18,080 nucleotides of DNA from an uncultured Clostridia bacterium (GCA_934271235.1 CAKQQT010000030.1:1-18080), one strand, 5' to 3'; shown: positions 6,847 through 14,616, counted from the first letter of the stretch. Numbers and translations: made by a program. Notes: generated by a model from the sequence alone, not told the origin.

Positions 6847-6920
6847 TGGAGCGGACAACGGGAATCGAACCCGCCTCCTCAGCTTGGGAAGCTGATATTC
6901 TACCAATGAACTATGTCCGC
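6847..6920 (-). tRNA. tRNA-Gly, anticodon CCC
   Basis: The - strand reads as a full 74-nt cloverleaf with encoded CCA. The acceptor stem is GCGGACA/TGTCCGC. The D-loop region contains AGTTCATTGGTAGAA, the anticodon arm is TCAGC-TTCCCAA-GCTGA (anticodon CCC, decoding GGG), and the T-arm is GCGGG-TTCGATT-CCCGT with one G-T closing pair. The discriminator is T. It has its own promoter and terminator and is the only RNA gene of standard type in the window. Confidence 0.96.
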
Positions 6921-6941
6921 ATAGATTTTCTTTACCCATCC

Positions 6942-6970
6942 ATTATACACCCGGTACGCCGCAATGTCCA
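6942..6970 (-). promoter_or_regulatory. Promoter of tRNA-Gly
   Basis: On the - strand TGGACA (6970-6965), a 17-bp spacer and a perfect TATAAT (6947-6942) lie 21 bp upstream of the mature tRNA 5' end. Confidence 0.82.
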
Positions 6971-7049
6971 TCCCGAAATTTTGTTCAGAATGTGAAAATT
7001 CACGCGGCCCGCCTACTTTAAAAAATAGGTAAAAAAACTGGAAAATGGG

Positions 7050-7078
7050 TTGACGCAACCGGCAAAAGAATATAAAAT
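7050..7078 (+). promoter_or_regulatory. Promoter of surface-protein gene 1
   Basis: TTGACG (7050-7055), a 17-bp spacer and TAAAAT (7073-7078). The block is preceded by an A-rich phrase (GGTAAAAAAACTGGAAAATG, 7028-7047) that recurs with few changes before genes 2, 3 and 4 and may act as an UP element. Predicted start about 7085, giving a leader of about 168 nt. Confidence 0.82.
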
Positions 7079-7110
7079 AAAGGGGCAAAAAGACATTTTA
7101 TCAAACGCGC

Positions 7111-7250
7111 AAAGGGATATCCCTTTGTTAGTTACAATGTAACTAACAAAGGGATATCCCTTTGTTAGTTACAATGTAACTAACAAACCTCTCCTACTTG
7201 CGAAGACGAAAAAATGCAGAAAGAAACTTGAAGAAAGGAGAGTTAGTTAG
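7111..7250 (+). promoter_or_regulatory. Palindromic 5' leader of gene 1 (two-unit form)
   Basis: Two identical 37-bp units (7111-7147 and 7148-7184) each hold the palindrome AAAGGGATATCCCTTT and an inverted repeat GTTAGTTAC-AAT-GTAACTAAC. Together they also form one perfect 25-bp-arm hairpin (7111-7135 with 7139-7163). Downstream, CTCTCCT (7189-7195) is exactly complementary to the ribosome site AGGAGAG (7236-7242), and TAACTAA (7177-7183) to TTAGTTA (7243-7249). The leader can therefore fold either with a free or with a hidden ribosome site. Confidence 0.75.
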
Positions 7251-7252
7251 TA

Positions 7253-10069
7253 ATGAAAAGAAAACTACTTGTTCTTTTAATGGCAATTTTAGTGGTCACG
7301 GCTATGATGCCGACGGCTGCGTTTGCTGCATTGAATACAGGACATAGGATTGATGTTCGCTTTACTGTACTGTATGTAGGGGAAGAATTTAGGATTGGAT
7401 ACAATTATGGATCATCTGAATCTACGACTTTTGTTTGCCAATACAGCACGCCTCATTCGGACACTGCGTATACTAATCATACGATTGCAATCTCCGACAT
7501 TAAGGAAGCAGCAGCTCGTGCAACGGTTAATAGCGGTTACCAAATCGTTGGTTGGGCAAAAGAAGCTAATGCAAATCCAACAGTATGGGGACTTAATAAG
7601 GCAGGCACTACAGCATGCAATAAGGGAACCACGATTTATTTAGTTGCGAAGAATCCAAACCCACAGCCTGCGGCACCGGATGCGCCAAGCAGCGGAGATG
7701 TAGAGGACCTTCTTAAAAACGCAGTAAAAATCGATTGCGTCAATACAGCAGTAAGCCATGATCCTAAGACCTATCCGTTGGAGAATGGAACATACAGTAT
7801 TGGCGCTGTTACAAAGAACGCAGTTGGTGAGTATACGGTAGACGTAACAGTCAAAGCAGCGGAATATGTGAAGAAGTATAACGCTGATAAAAATGTAACC
7901 CACGAACTGCAGACAGGCGAAAAAGTTGAGAAGGTAATTACGCTCAAACATAACGGCACAAAATGGACAGTACAGTCGAATGTACCGGTAACGTTTGACG
8001 TTGTTTGCAAAGAAACTGCGGCACCGGATGCACCAAGCAGCGGAGATGTAGAGGACCTTCTTAAAAACGCAGTAAAAATCGATTGTGTCAATACAGCAGT
8101 AAGCCATGATCCTAAGACCTATCCATTAGAGAATGGGACATACCAAGTTGGTGCTGTTGTGAAGAACACAGCCGGTGAGTATACGGTAGACGTAACGGTT
8201 GCAGCAGTGGAATATGTGAAGAAGTATAACGCTGATAAAAATGTAACTCACGAACTGAAGACGGATGAAGAATCTGAGAAGGCAATTACGCTCAAACATA
8301 ATGGGACAAAATGGACAGTACAGTCGAATGTACCGGTAACATTTGATGTTGTCTGCAAAGAAGCTCCGGCTCCAAGCGATGCGGATATCATTGCATTAGA
8401 AGATGCAGTTATCGTTGATTGTACGAAACAGGACACGCATCCGGATAAAGCTTATAAGCTCGTGCAAGATTCCTATTTTGCAGGCAAAGTTCAAGGAAAC
8501 GAATGTACTGTCTTAATTGATGTCGATCCGTATATCGCAAAATACAATACAGATGTTGCAGGAACGCATCAACTGAACAATCAAAAGCAGGACTGTGAGG
8601 TACAGCTTTCTTATGAAAATGGAAAATGGACTGTGGCAAAGCCGGCACACCTTTATGTAGAATGCGAAGACACAAGCAATGAACCTGAAATTGATCGGGA
8701 TACTATTGAAACTTTGCTTCTGGGTAAGGCTGTATGCGTAGACTGCACGACAGACACAAACCATGAAGATCGGTATTATGCATATGAGGGTGATTTTGAA
8801 TATACCAATGTCCAGAATGGGGAATGTGTCGTTACGCTTAAGGATGTAGATGAAAATGCATACATTGAAAAGTACAGCGATGATGTTGATAAAGAACACA
8901 AGAAAGGTACGACTGCATCCACATTTACGGTTGTACTTAAGTACGATACCGATACAATGAGATGGACGCTTAAGACACCGGCGCACATTTATGCAGAATG
9001 TGAAACCGGTGGCGGCGATGAACCGATCATCACTCCGGACGGTCCGACCGATGAAAACGTGAAAGATCTGCTTTTCGGAAAGATCATCGTTCACTGCAAC
9101 ACAACAACCGCACATCCGGATAAATATTATGGCCTGTTGGAAGGCGGTTATGAAATCGGAAAAGTAATGGGTACCGCAGATACTGGCTATTATGTTAACG
9201 TTAAAGTAACAGCGGGAGCCTATATTGCAGAATTCAGCAAAGACTTCGGAACGCATACGCAGGCGTCCTTAGATCCGGCTGCAAGAATCATTGCTTTAGA
9301 ATACGTGGATGACGCATGGACTGTCAGCGAAACCGCAAATGCCATTTTCTATGCAGAATGTGAAACCGGTGGCGGCGATGAGCCGATCATCACTCCAGAC
9401 GGTCCAACGAAAGGTCAAATAGAAGACCTGCTTTTCGGAAGAATCATCGTTCACTGCAACACAACCACTGCACATCCGGACAAATATTATGGTCTGTTGG
9501 AAGGCGGTTATGAAATCGGAGGCGTAGAAGGCAACGCAAATACCGGCTACTATGTTAACGTTAAAGTAACAGCGGGAGCCTATATTGCAGAATTCAGCAA
9601 AGATTTCGGAACGCATACACAGGCGACCGGAGATCCTGCGGAACGCAGCATCACCATAGTTTACGAAGACGGTGCATGGACAGTCAGTGAGAATGCGAAT
9701 GCAATCTTCTATGCAGTTTGTCAAACCAGCGGCGGCAACACCGGCGGTGGTGGAACCACTGGTGGCGGCGGAACTACCGGCGGCGGAACTCCTGGTGGCG
9801 GAACAACTCCTGGTGGTGACGACGGTAACGGCGGCACCGTAACACCGGTTGGCCCGACTGATCCGACAGAACCTGTAGGACCGGAAGATCCGGCAGTTGA
9901 TCCAGCTGACGGAATGGATGACGGAAATGCAGGAGACGGCAATCAGGCCGACACGCATAAAGTTCCGAAGACAGGCGACAACCTGCCGATGGATCTTGCA
10001 CTTTACACATTCCTTGCAGCAGGAGCTGCACTGGCAATGCGGAAAGCTGCAAAAAAAGAATCTAAATAG
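7253..10069 (+). CDS. Surface gene 1: VPKTG-anchored protein with six Cys/His modules
   Basis: A 938-residue secreted protein. A signal peptide (1-25, MKRKLLVLLMA..., cleavage near AFA) is followed by a unique domain (about 26-140) resembling that of gene 4. Six modules of about 100-120 residues follow, starting near 142, 258, 374, 478, 590 and 710. Each opens with a Cys, then His after 5-6 residues and Tyr after four more (C162/H169 in module 1, C615/H621 in module 5), and closes with a second Cys (C252 in module 1). Modules 1-2 and 5-6 are recent duplicates. A Gly/Thr/Pro linker (about 825-900) leads to VPKTG (904-908), a hydrophobic span and RKAAKKESK, a sortase signal. The module family is not recognised. 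Wall attachment is inferred; no sortase gene is in the window. Start chosen by AGGAGAG and the shared signal peptide. Confidence 0.88.
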   Translation: MKRKLLVLLMAILVVTAMMPTAAFAALNTGHRIDVRFTVLYVGEEFRIGYNYGSSESTTFVCQYSTPHSDTAYTNHTIAISDIKEAAARATVNSGYQIVGWAKEANANPTVWGLNKAGTTACNKGTTIYLVAKNPNPQPAAPDAPSSGDVEDLLKNAVKIDCVNTAVSHDPKTYPLENGTYSIGAVTKNAVGEYTVDVTVKAAEYVKKYNADKNVTHELQTGEKVEKVITLKHNGTKWTVQSNVPVTFDVVCKETAAPDAPSSGDVEDLLKNAVKIDCVNTAVSHDPKTYPLENGTYQVGAVVKNTAGEYTVDVTVAAVEYVKKYNADKNVTHELKTDEESEKAITLKHNGTKWTVQSNVPVTFDVVCKEAPAPSDADIIALEDAVIVDCTKQDTHPDKAYKLVQDSYFAGKVQGNECTVLIDVDPYIAKYNTDVAGTHQLNNQKQDCEVQLSYENGKWTVAKPAHLYVECEDTSNEPEIDRDTIETLLLGKAVCVDCTTDTNHEDRYYAYEGDFEYTNVQNGECVVTLKDVDENAYIEKYSDDVDKEHKKGTTASTFTVVLKYDTDTMRWTLKTPAHIYAECETGGGDEPIITPDGPTDENVKDLLFGKIIVHCNTTTAHPDKYYGLLEGGYEIGKVMGTADTGYYVNVKVTAGAYIAEFSKDFGTHTQASLDPAARIIALEYVDDAWTVSETANAIFYAECETGGGDEPIITPDGPTKGQIEDLLFGRIIVHCNTTTAHPDKYYGLLEGGYEIGGVEGNANTGYYVNVKVTAGAYIAEFSKDFGTHTQATGDPAERSITIVYEDGAWTVSENANAIFYAVCQTSGGNTGGGGTTGGGGTTGGGTPGGGTTPGGDDGNGGTVTPVGPTDPTEPVGPEDPAVDPADGMDDGNAGDGNQADTHKVPKTGDNLPMDLALYTFLAAGAALAMRKAAKKESK
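7676..8371 (+). repeat. Tandem module duplication in gene 1 (348-bp period)
   Basis: 7676-8023 and 8024-8371 encode modules 1 and 2. Long stretches are the same at DNA level, with clustered differences mainly near 7796-7860 versus 8144-8208 and 7912-7935 versus 8260-8283. The period is 116 codons. Confidence 0.9.
9020..9739 (+). repeat. Tandem module duplication in gene 1 (360-bp period)
   Basis: 9020-9379 and 9380-9739 encode modules 5 and 6 and are closely similar, both beginning with the codons for EPIITPDGP. Differences cluster near 9165-9180 against 9525-9540, and in the last 100 bp. Confidence 0.88.
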
Positions 10070-10086
10070 TGTTAGCAAATAAAATA

Positions 10087-10138
10087 GGCAGCAAGGGAAA
10101 GTTTGTGGTGCATCGCCGCAAATGAGAGGTAGTCTGCC
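10087..10138 (+). ncRNA. Structured 3' UTR element, copy 1
   Basis: GGCAG (10087-10091) pairs with CTGCC (10134-10138) and encloses a 9-bp hairpin TTTGTGGTG (10102-10110), loop CAT, CGCCGCAAA (10114-10122). The same element, with identical 47-nt spacing of the outer arms, follows genes 2 and 3. The hairpin differs between copies at four of nine pairs yet always pairs. The neighbouring ATTTGCAAAT just downstream is also conserved. Confidence 0.7.
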
Positions 10139-10173
10139 AATAGATTTGCAAATGTCAAAACCACACCGAAAAG

Positions 10174-10205
10174 GTCGGGTGCATAATATGTGCGCCCGAC
10201 TTTTT
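10174..10205 (+). terminator. Rho-independent terminator of gene 1
   Basis: A 12-bp stem with two G-T pairs, GTCGGGTGCATA (10174-10185) with TGTGCGCCCGAC (10189-10200), loop ATA, then TTTTT. The remaining sequence to 10299 is similar to that between genes 3 and 4. Confidence 0.9.
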
Positions 10206-10299
10206 CCATATATGTAAAAACCTATGGAAATATCGATGCCGCATTGCAAATCAAGGCAAGTTCAAGGCTGCTGCATAGGTAAAAAAACTGGAAAAAGGG

Positions 10300-10328
10300 T
10301 TGACGCGAATTGCAAAAGAATATAGAAT
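10300..10328 (+). promoter_or_regulatory. Promoter of surface-protein gene 2
   Basis: TTGACG (10300-10305), a 17-bp spacer and TAGAAT (10323-10328), the best -10 box of the four paralogous promoters. The same A-rich upstream phrase is present. Confidence 0.83.
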
Positions 10329-10360
10329 AGAGAAGCAAAAAGACATTTTATCAAACGCGC

Positions 10361-10463
10361 AAAGGGATATCCCTTTGTTAGTTACATTGTAACTAACAAA
10401 CCTCTCCTACTTGCGAAGATGAAAAAATGCACAAGGAAAATGGAAGAAAGGAGAGTTAGTTAG
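10361..10463 (+). promoter_or_regulatory. Palindromic 5' leader of gene 2 (one-unit form)
   Basis: One unit only: AAAGGGATATCCCTTT (10361-10376) and GTTAGTTAC-ATT-GTAACTAAC (10377-10397). The loop is ATT, the complement of the AAT in the other leaders. CTCTCCT (10402-10408) is complementary to the ribosome site AGGAGAG (10449-10455), and TAACTAA (10390-10396) to TTAGTTA (10456-10462). Lacking a second unit, it cannot form the 25-bp hairpin. Confidence 0.75.
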
Positions 10464-10464
10464 A

Positions 10465-13400
10465 ATGAAAAGAAAACTACTTGTTCTTTTAATGGCAGTT
10501 TTAGTGGTCACGGCGATGATGCCGACAACGGTGTTTGCGCAAGAGTATAACACAGAAGGACAGGAATATACTTCTTATGAAGAAAACGCAAGCCTGCCGA
10601 CGGTGCCGGACGGCATGTATTGGTCAGGTCCTGCGAAAACATGGGAACCTGATGGAGCCCTGACTTGTGAAAAGACAGGCGACTGGGGCGATAATTGGGT
10701 GACCACAACAAAAGAGGTGTACGAGGAAAATGCGTCGTCAGATACCGAACATTATAAAATGACCCCGGAAACTACGAAATACTTTTATAGGTACGATTAT
10801 TCTTTTAAGAATGGGACGAAATTGAAAAAAGGAGAGGAATATGAATGCACCGATCCTTCTGAAATTTCGAAGACTACAGATTTTAACGGTGAAGAAGTTG
10901 ATTGCGTTTATATTAACATCGGACGCTATCCTCAACGTATATTACTTGATACAGTAGTAACCCCCGCGTCCTACCAAATGCAAGAGTGGATCGCACACAC
11001 CCATACTGAGGTCTGCTACGACTCAGTCAAATATAAATATACTTGGACATTAACGGCATACGCGGTTGCAGGCGTTACGATCAAAGATGACATTGTCGAC
11101 AACGGACAGCTTGCAGCCGAAGTAAACGGCAATGCCTCAAGCTATATTTGGTATAAGTCCGACACGGAAACCGGGCCTTATGAAGAGATTTCAGGACAAA
11201 ACGGAAGCACGCTGAAGATTACGTCAGATGACGCGCGCAAATTCTTCAAGGTAAAAGCGATGACGTCAAGCAATACCGGAATAGAATCGGAAGTGTTCCA
11301 GATCCCATACTATAATTCTATCCAAAACAGCGGCTTCGAGACTCCGGCGTATACCGGCTATAGCAAGAATGACACAAACTGGACAAAAGTCGGTTATCAA
11401 TACGATCAAGACGAGAGGACGGAATTGGTATGGAAGACTACCGGACGTAAAACGATTACTGATTGGAGTGGGAAAACATATAATTTTGATATTGAAATTG
11501 TGAGACCGAGTAATGATACGGAGATCGCGTTAAAATACTATAATGTCGACAGCGCCCCTGAAGGAAAACAATTCGCGGAATTGAATTGTGAAGCAGTAGG
11601 AGCCTTGTATCAGGACGTATTGACAAATCCCGGAGATGTACTGAATTACACTTGCATGCACAGAGGCCGGAACGGTTCCGACACCATGTACATCGTCATC
11701 TGCAATCAAAAAGATTGGAAACCAGGCTTGGAAGATGTCAGACAGTATGTCCAAAAGGAAGATACAGCAGGAAATACGGCTTGGACCCAGATCACAGGCA
11801 GCTATACGGTTCCGGCTGGGCAATATGTGACGAGATTTTTCTTTGTAAGCGGAAACACAGCTGGCGGGAGTAAGACAGAAGGTAATTTCTTGGATGCAGT
11901 GCAGTTCACAAAAGGAACGCCTACCCCGCTTCCTAGCGACGGAAGACTCGCCGTAACCAAAACCTTCAGCGGTATCGATACACTTCCGAGCGGATATAAC
12001 ATTACAGTAACAGCACAAGGAAAAGAAGTCGCCACGTTTGCACCGACCGGAGAACCTGTCTCCGATGCAAACGGAAACAAAACCTATACATGGACAATTT
12101 CCACACTTAAGGCGGGCGACTACACCGTAACGGAGAACAACTATACAAACGAAAGATACGATGTGACCGTTAACGGCGGCCAAAACCCTGCAAGCGCGTC
12201 GCAGACTGTAAAGCTGGAAGAAACAGCAGGAAAAGTCGGCGAAGCCGCGGTGTCCTTTACGAACACCTACAGCCGCCACATAACCGAGACAGAGACAACA
12301 CGGGCAGAGATTACCTTATTAAAGGTTGACAGTAAGTCGAACGCGACGAAGCTTCCGAATGCGGAATTCAAGCTTTTTAAGGATGGCAATCAGGTCGGTG
12401 ATGTACGAAAAACGGGTGATGACGGAAAACTGAGTATTTCTTTTGCAGAAGAAGGAACCTACACCTTAAAGGAAACGAAAGCTCCGAACGGATATAAAGA
12501 CAGCACCGAAGAATGGACGATTGCTGTTACAAAGAGCGAAGAATACACTGCAGTCGACGGCGGATTTGAAGAGAAAATTGTCTACACGGCTGCTGTAAAG
12601 AGCGGTACTGTGACGCCGTCTACAGGCACAGACCAGGATGGCACCTATTATCTGTTCAAAAACGATAAGAAGGAAACCCCGCCTCCAACGCCGACTCCAA
12701 GTAACGGAAAGCTCACGATCACCAAAACTTTCAACAGCGTCGATGCCCTTCCGGACGGATATAACATTACCGTGCAGAAGGCCGGAGAAGCAGCGCCGAC
12801 AACGCTCGCAATAAACGGGGCATCATCCTATGACGCAGCAAATAAGACCTATACTTGGGAAGTCAACAGCCTTGAAGCAGGCACCTACACGGTAACCGAA
12901 AACAACTATACAAAACCTGGATATGATGTGGCAGTCACTGTTAACGGCGCAGCCGCTGGCAGCGATCCGACGACGAACGTAACCTTAACAGCGGCAGATC
13001 AAAATGTTAGTGAAGCAGTTGTCGCATTTACAAACACTTACACACGCCGCATGATAGGAACTCCTGATAAAACTCCTGCGACGGTTCATGTATTAAAGGT
13101 TGACGCAGACGACTTCTTATTGCTTGATGAGCCTGCTGGCATAGATGGCGCGGCGTTTGCGGTTACCAAGAACGCAAGCGCGGTTGCCGGAGCGATCGCA
13201 AAAGGAACCAAGACAGGCGAAATCGTTCTTACCTTTGACGAAGAGGGAACTTACACCTTAACGGAGACGGCAGCTCCTGCTAACTATACAAAGAGCACTG
13301 ATGCCTGGACGATCACAGTCGAGAAAACTCAGGGATATGAAGAAGTAAGAGACACTGACGGAGTGTTGACGGGCTTTCAAGAGAAGATAAGCTACAACGT

Positions 13401-14343
13401 CACCGGGATTACGAAACGTGGCAGTGATGAACCGATTTTGCCGAGAACTATAAAAGGCAGCGCGTATTATCTGTTCGCAAATGAAAAAATCACACCGGAA
13501 CCGGGCGCATCCGGCACCTTAGTGATCACGAAGATCGTAAAAGGCGTCGAAAGCTTAGACGAACTGAACTCCTACGAGATTTTCTTTGAAATCGACGGAA
13601 CAAGGCAGGAAAACGCCGTGCAGTTTAAGAATTTCACGCAGACAGGCGCGGATAAGACTTATACGGCAGTGGCGGAGATCCCGGACATACCGGTAGGCCC
13701 GCATACGATAAAAGAAAGCGGCACGAACAGAATCAGTGGTTATGTTGAGACGCTCGACCCGAGTGAGAAAACGGTAACCATTTCCAAAGAAACATCTGCG
13801 CAGGTTGCATTCAACAACACTTACACCCAAAACGGCGGCGGTTATGATCCGACTCCGGCAGACTATGCGCTTACGATCAGCAAGCAGGTTGTAGGTCTTG
13901 ACTATGTTCCTGCGGATTATGCGGTTACCGTAAATATCACGAACAAGACAACGGGAGTCGTTGTTAAGACCGTTAAGCTGGGTGCAAACGAAACGCAGAC
14001 AGTATTCCTGCCATACGGCGAATATACGCTTACGGAAGTTTCCCCAGCGGTTGACGGATATAAGCAGGTCGGTCAGACTTTCAGCGAGAAGGATTTCAGA
14101 CTGAGCGGCAACAAGGCGATTACAGTTACCAACACTTATGAAAAAGATGCAGAGGAACCGATCGTTGATCCGGACCCGTCAGAACCGGCAACGCCGGTAG
14201 GCCCTGCGGCACCGGATGATGAAGATTCGACGGAAGTACCGAAGACAGGCGACGACCTGCCGATGAACCTTGCACTTTATGCATTCCTTGCAGCAGGCGC
14301 TGCACTGGTAATGCGGAAAGCTGCAAAAAAGGAATCTAAATAG
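10465..14343 (+). CDS. Surface gene 2: VPKTG-anchored multidomain adhesin-like protein
   Basis: A 1292-residue secreted protein. The signal peptide (1-25) is followed by an unrecognised Tyr/Trp-rich region (to about 205), an Ig-like stretch (about 205-280, YIWYKSDTETGPY) and a probable jelly-roll domain (about 286-484, NSGFETP ... DAVQF) of the carbohydrate-binding type. Then come prealbumin-like modules: KTF/VTFTNTY units near 495-602, 749-858, 1018-1118 and 1133-1225 (DUF5979-like), alternating with two SpaA-like modules near 614-735 and 871-1008. The latter have LLKVD and LKETKAP-type motifs in which Lys and Glu commonly build internal isopeptide bonds. VPKTG at 1258-1262, a hydrophobic span and a basic tail form a sortase signal. 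The architecture suggests a stalk-like adhesin; the ligand is unknown. Start set by AGGAGAG and the shared signal peptide. Confidence 0.88.
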   Translation: MKRKLLVLLMAVLVVTAMMPTTVFAQEYNTEGQEYTSYEENASLPTVPDGMYWSGPAKTWEPDGALTCEKTGDWGDNWVTTTKEVYEENASSDTEHYKMTPETTKYFYRYDYSFKNGTKLKKGEEYECTDPSEISKTTDFNGEEVDCVYINIGRYPQRILLDTVVTPASYQMQEWIAHTHTEVCYDSVKYKYTWTLTAYAVAGVTIKDDIVDNGQLAAEVNGNASSYIWYKSDTETGPYEEISGQNGSTLKITSDDARKFFKVKAMTSSNTGIESEVFQIPYYNSIQNSGFETPAYTGYSKNDTNWTKVGYQYDQDERTELVWKTTGRKTITDWSGKTYNFDIEIVRPSNDTEIALKYYNVDSAPEGKQFAELNCEAVGALYQDVLTNPGDVLNYTCMHRGRNGSDTMYIVICNQKDWKPGLEDVRQYVQKEDTAGNTAWTQITGSYTVPAGQYVTRFFFVSGNTAGGSKTEGNFLDAVQFTKGTPTPLPSDGRLAVTKTFSGIDTLPSGYNITVTAQGKEVATFAPTGEPVSDANGNKTYTWTISTLKAGDYTVTENNYTNERYDVTVNGGQNPASASQTVKLEETAGKVGEAAVSFTNTYSRHITETETTRAEITLLKVDSKSNATKLPNAEFKLFKDGNQVGDVRKTGDDGKLSISFAEEGTYTLKETKAPNGYKDSTEEWTIAVTKSEEYTAVDGGFEEKIVYTAAVKSGTVTPSTGTDQDGTYYLFKNDKKETPPPTPTPSNGKLTITKTFNSVDALPDGYNITVQKAGEAAPTTLAINGASSYDAANKTYTWEVNSLEAGTYTVTENNYTKPGYDVAVTVNGAAAGSDPTTNVTLTAADQNVSEAVVAFTNTYTRRMIGTPDKTPATVHVLKVDADDFLLLDEPAGIDGAAFAVTKNASAVAGAIAKGTKTGEIVLTFDEEGTYTLTETAAPANYTKSTDAWTITVEKTQGYEEVRDTDGVLTGFQEKISYNVTGITKRGSDEPILPRTIKGSAYYLFANEKITPEPGASGTLVITKIVKGVESLDELNSYEIFFEIDGTRQENAVQFKNFTQTGADKTYTAVAEIPDIPVGPHTIKESGTNRISGYVETLDPSEKTVTISKETSAQVAFNNTYTQNGGGYDPTPADYALTISKQVVGLDYVPADYAVTVNITNKTTGVVVKTVKLGANETQTVFLPYGEYTLTEVSPAVDGYKQVGQTFSEKDFRLSGNKAITVTNTYEKDAEEPIVDPDPSEPATPVGPAAPDDEDSTEVPKTGDDLPMNLALYAFLAAGAALVMRKAAKKESK

Positions 14344-14360
14344 TGTCAGCAAATAAAATA

Positions 14361-14412
14361 GGCAGCAAGGGAAAATTTGCGGTGCATCACCGTAAATGAG
14401 AGGTAGTCTGCC
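14361..14412 (+). ncRNA. Structured 3' UTR element, copy 2
   Basis: GGCAG (14361-14365) pairs with CTGCC (14408-14412), enclosing TTTGCGGTG (14376-14384), loop CAT, CACCGTAAA (14388-14396). Relative to copy 1, two wobble pairs have become standard pairs and one standard pair a wobble; the stem stays intact. Confidence 0.7.
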
Positions 14413-14442
14413 AATAGATTTGCAAATGTCAAAACCACACCG

Positions 14443-14479
14443 AAAAAGTCGGATGCACAGTTTGTGCACCCGACTTTTT
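14443..14479 (+). terminator. Rho-independent terminator of gene 2
   Basis: AAAAAGTCGGATGCACA (14443-14459), loop GTT, and its complement TGTGCACCCGACTTTTT (14463-14479) with a single A-C mismatch. The 108 bp from here to the next promoter differ from the other intergenic gaps and hold nothing recognised. Confidence 0.9.
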
Positions 14480-14587
14480 CACAAAATTCATTGCAATTTT
14501 CGCCGGTACATAGTATACTGAACTCGGATATCGAAGATCGCGGCAGCTTTTTTGGAACACAGAACAGACAAAAAACTGGAAAATGGG

Positions 14588-14616
14588 TTGACGTGGATTA
14601 CAAAAGAATATAAAAT
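14588..14616 (+). promoter_or_regulatory. Promoter of surface-protein gene 3
   Basis: TTGACG (14588-14593), a 17-bp spacer and TAAAAT (14611-14616), preceded by the shared AAAAAACTGGAAAATGGG phrase. Confidence 0.82.

Noticed and set aside
6847..6920. tRNA-Gly as integration site of the surface array
   Set aside because: Elements normally integrate at the tRNA 3' end, which faces away from the array; no integrase or repeated tRNA fragment is visible.
7127..7147. Rex or BirA operator in the leader
   Set aside because: The TTGTTAG ... CTAACAA spacing does not fit those consensus sites, and the position well downstream of the promoter plus G-U-tolerant variation favours an RNA role.
7214..7231. 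Upstream peptide (uORF) controlling gene 1
   Set aside because: A five-codon frame exists, but length, sequence and stop position are not conserved in the other leaders, and none has its own ribosome site.
10087..10205. Cobalamin or other known riboswitch for the next gene
   Set aside because: Short resemblances (GGGAA, GGTG, CTGCC) do not extend to the known consensus, and a terminator and a new promoter separate it from the next gene.
8513..10249. Long - strand open frames opposite gene 1
   Set aside because: Cys/Ile-rich mirror frames of a repetitive + strand gene, without ribosome sites or promoters.
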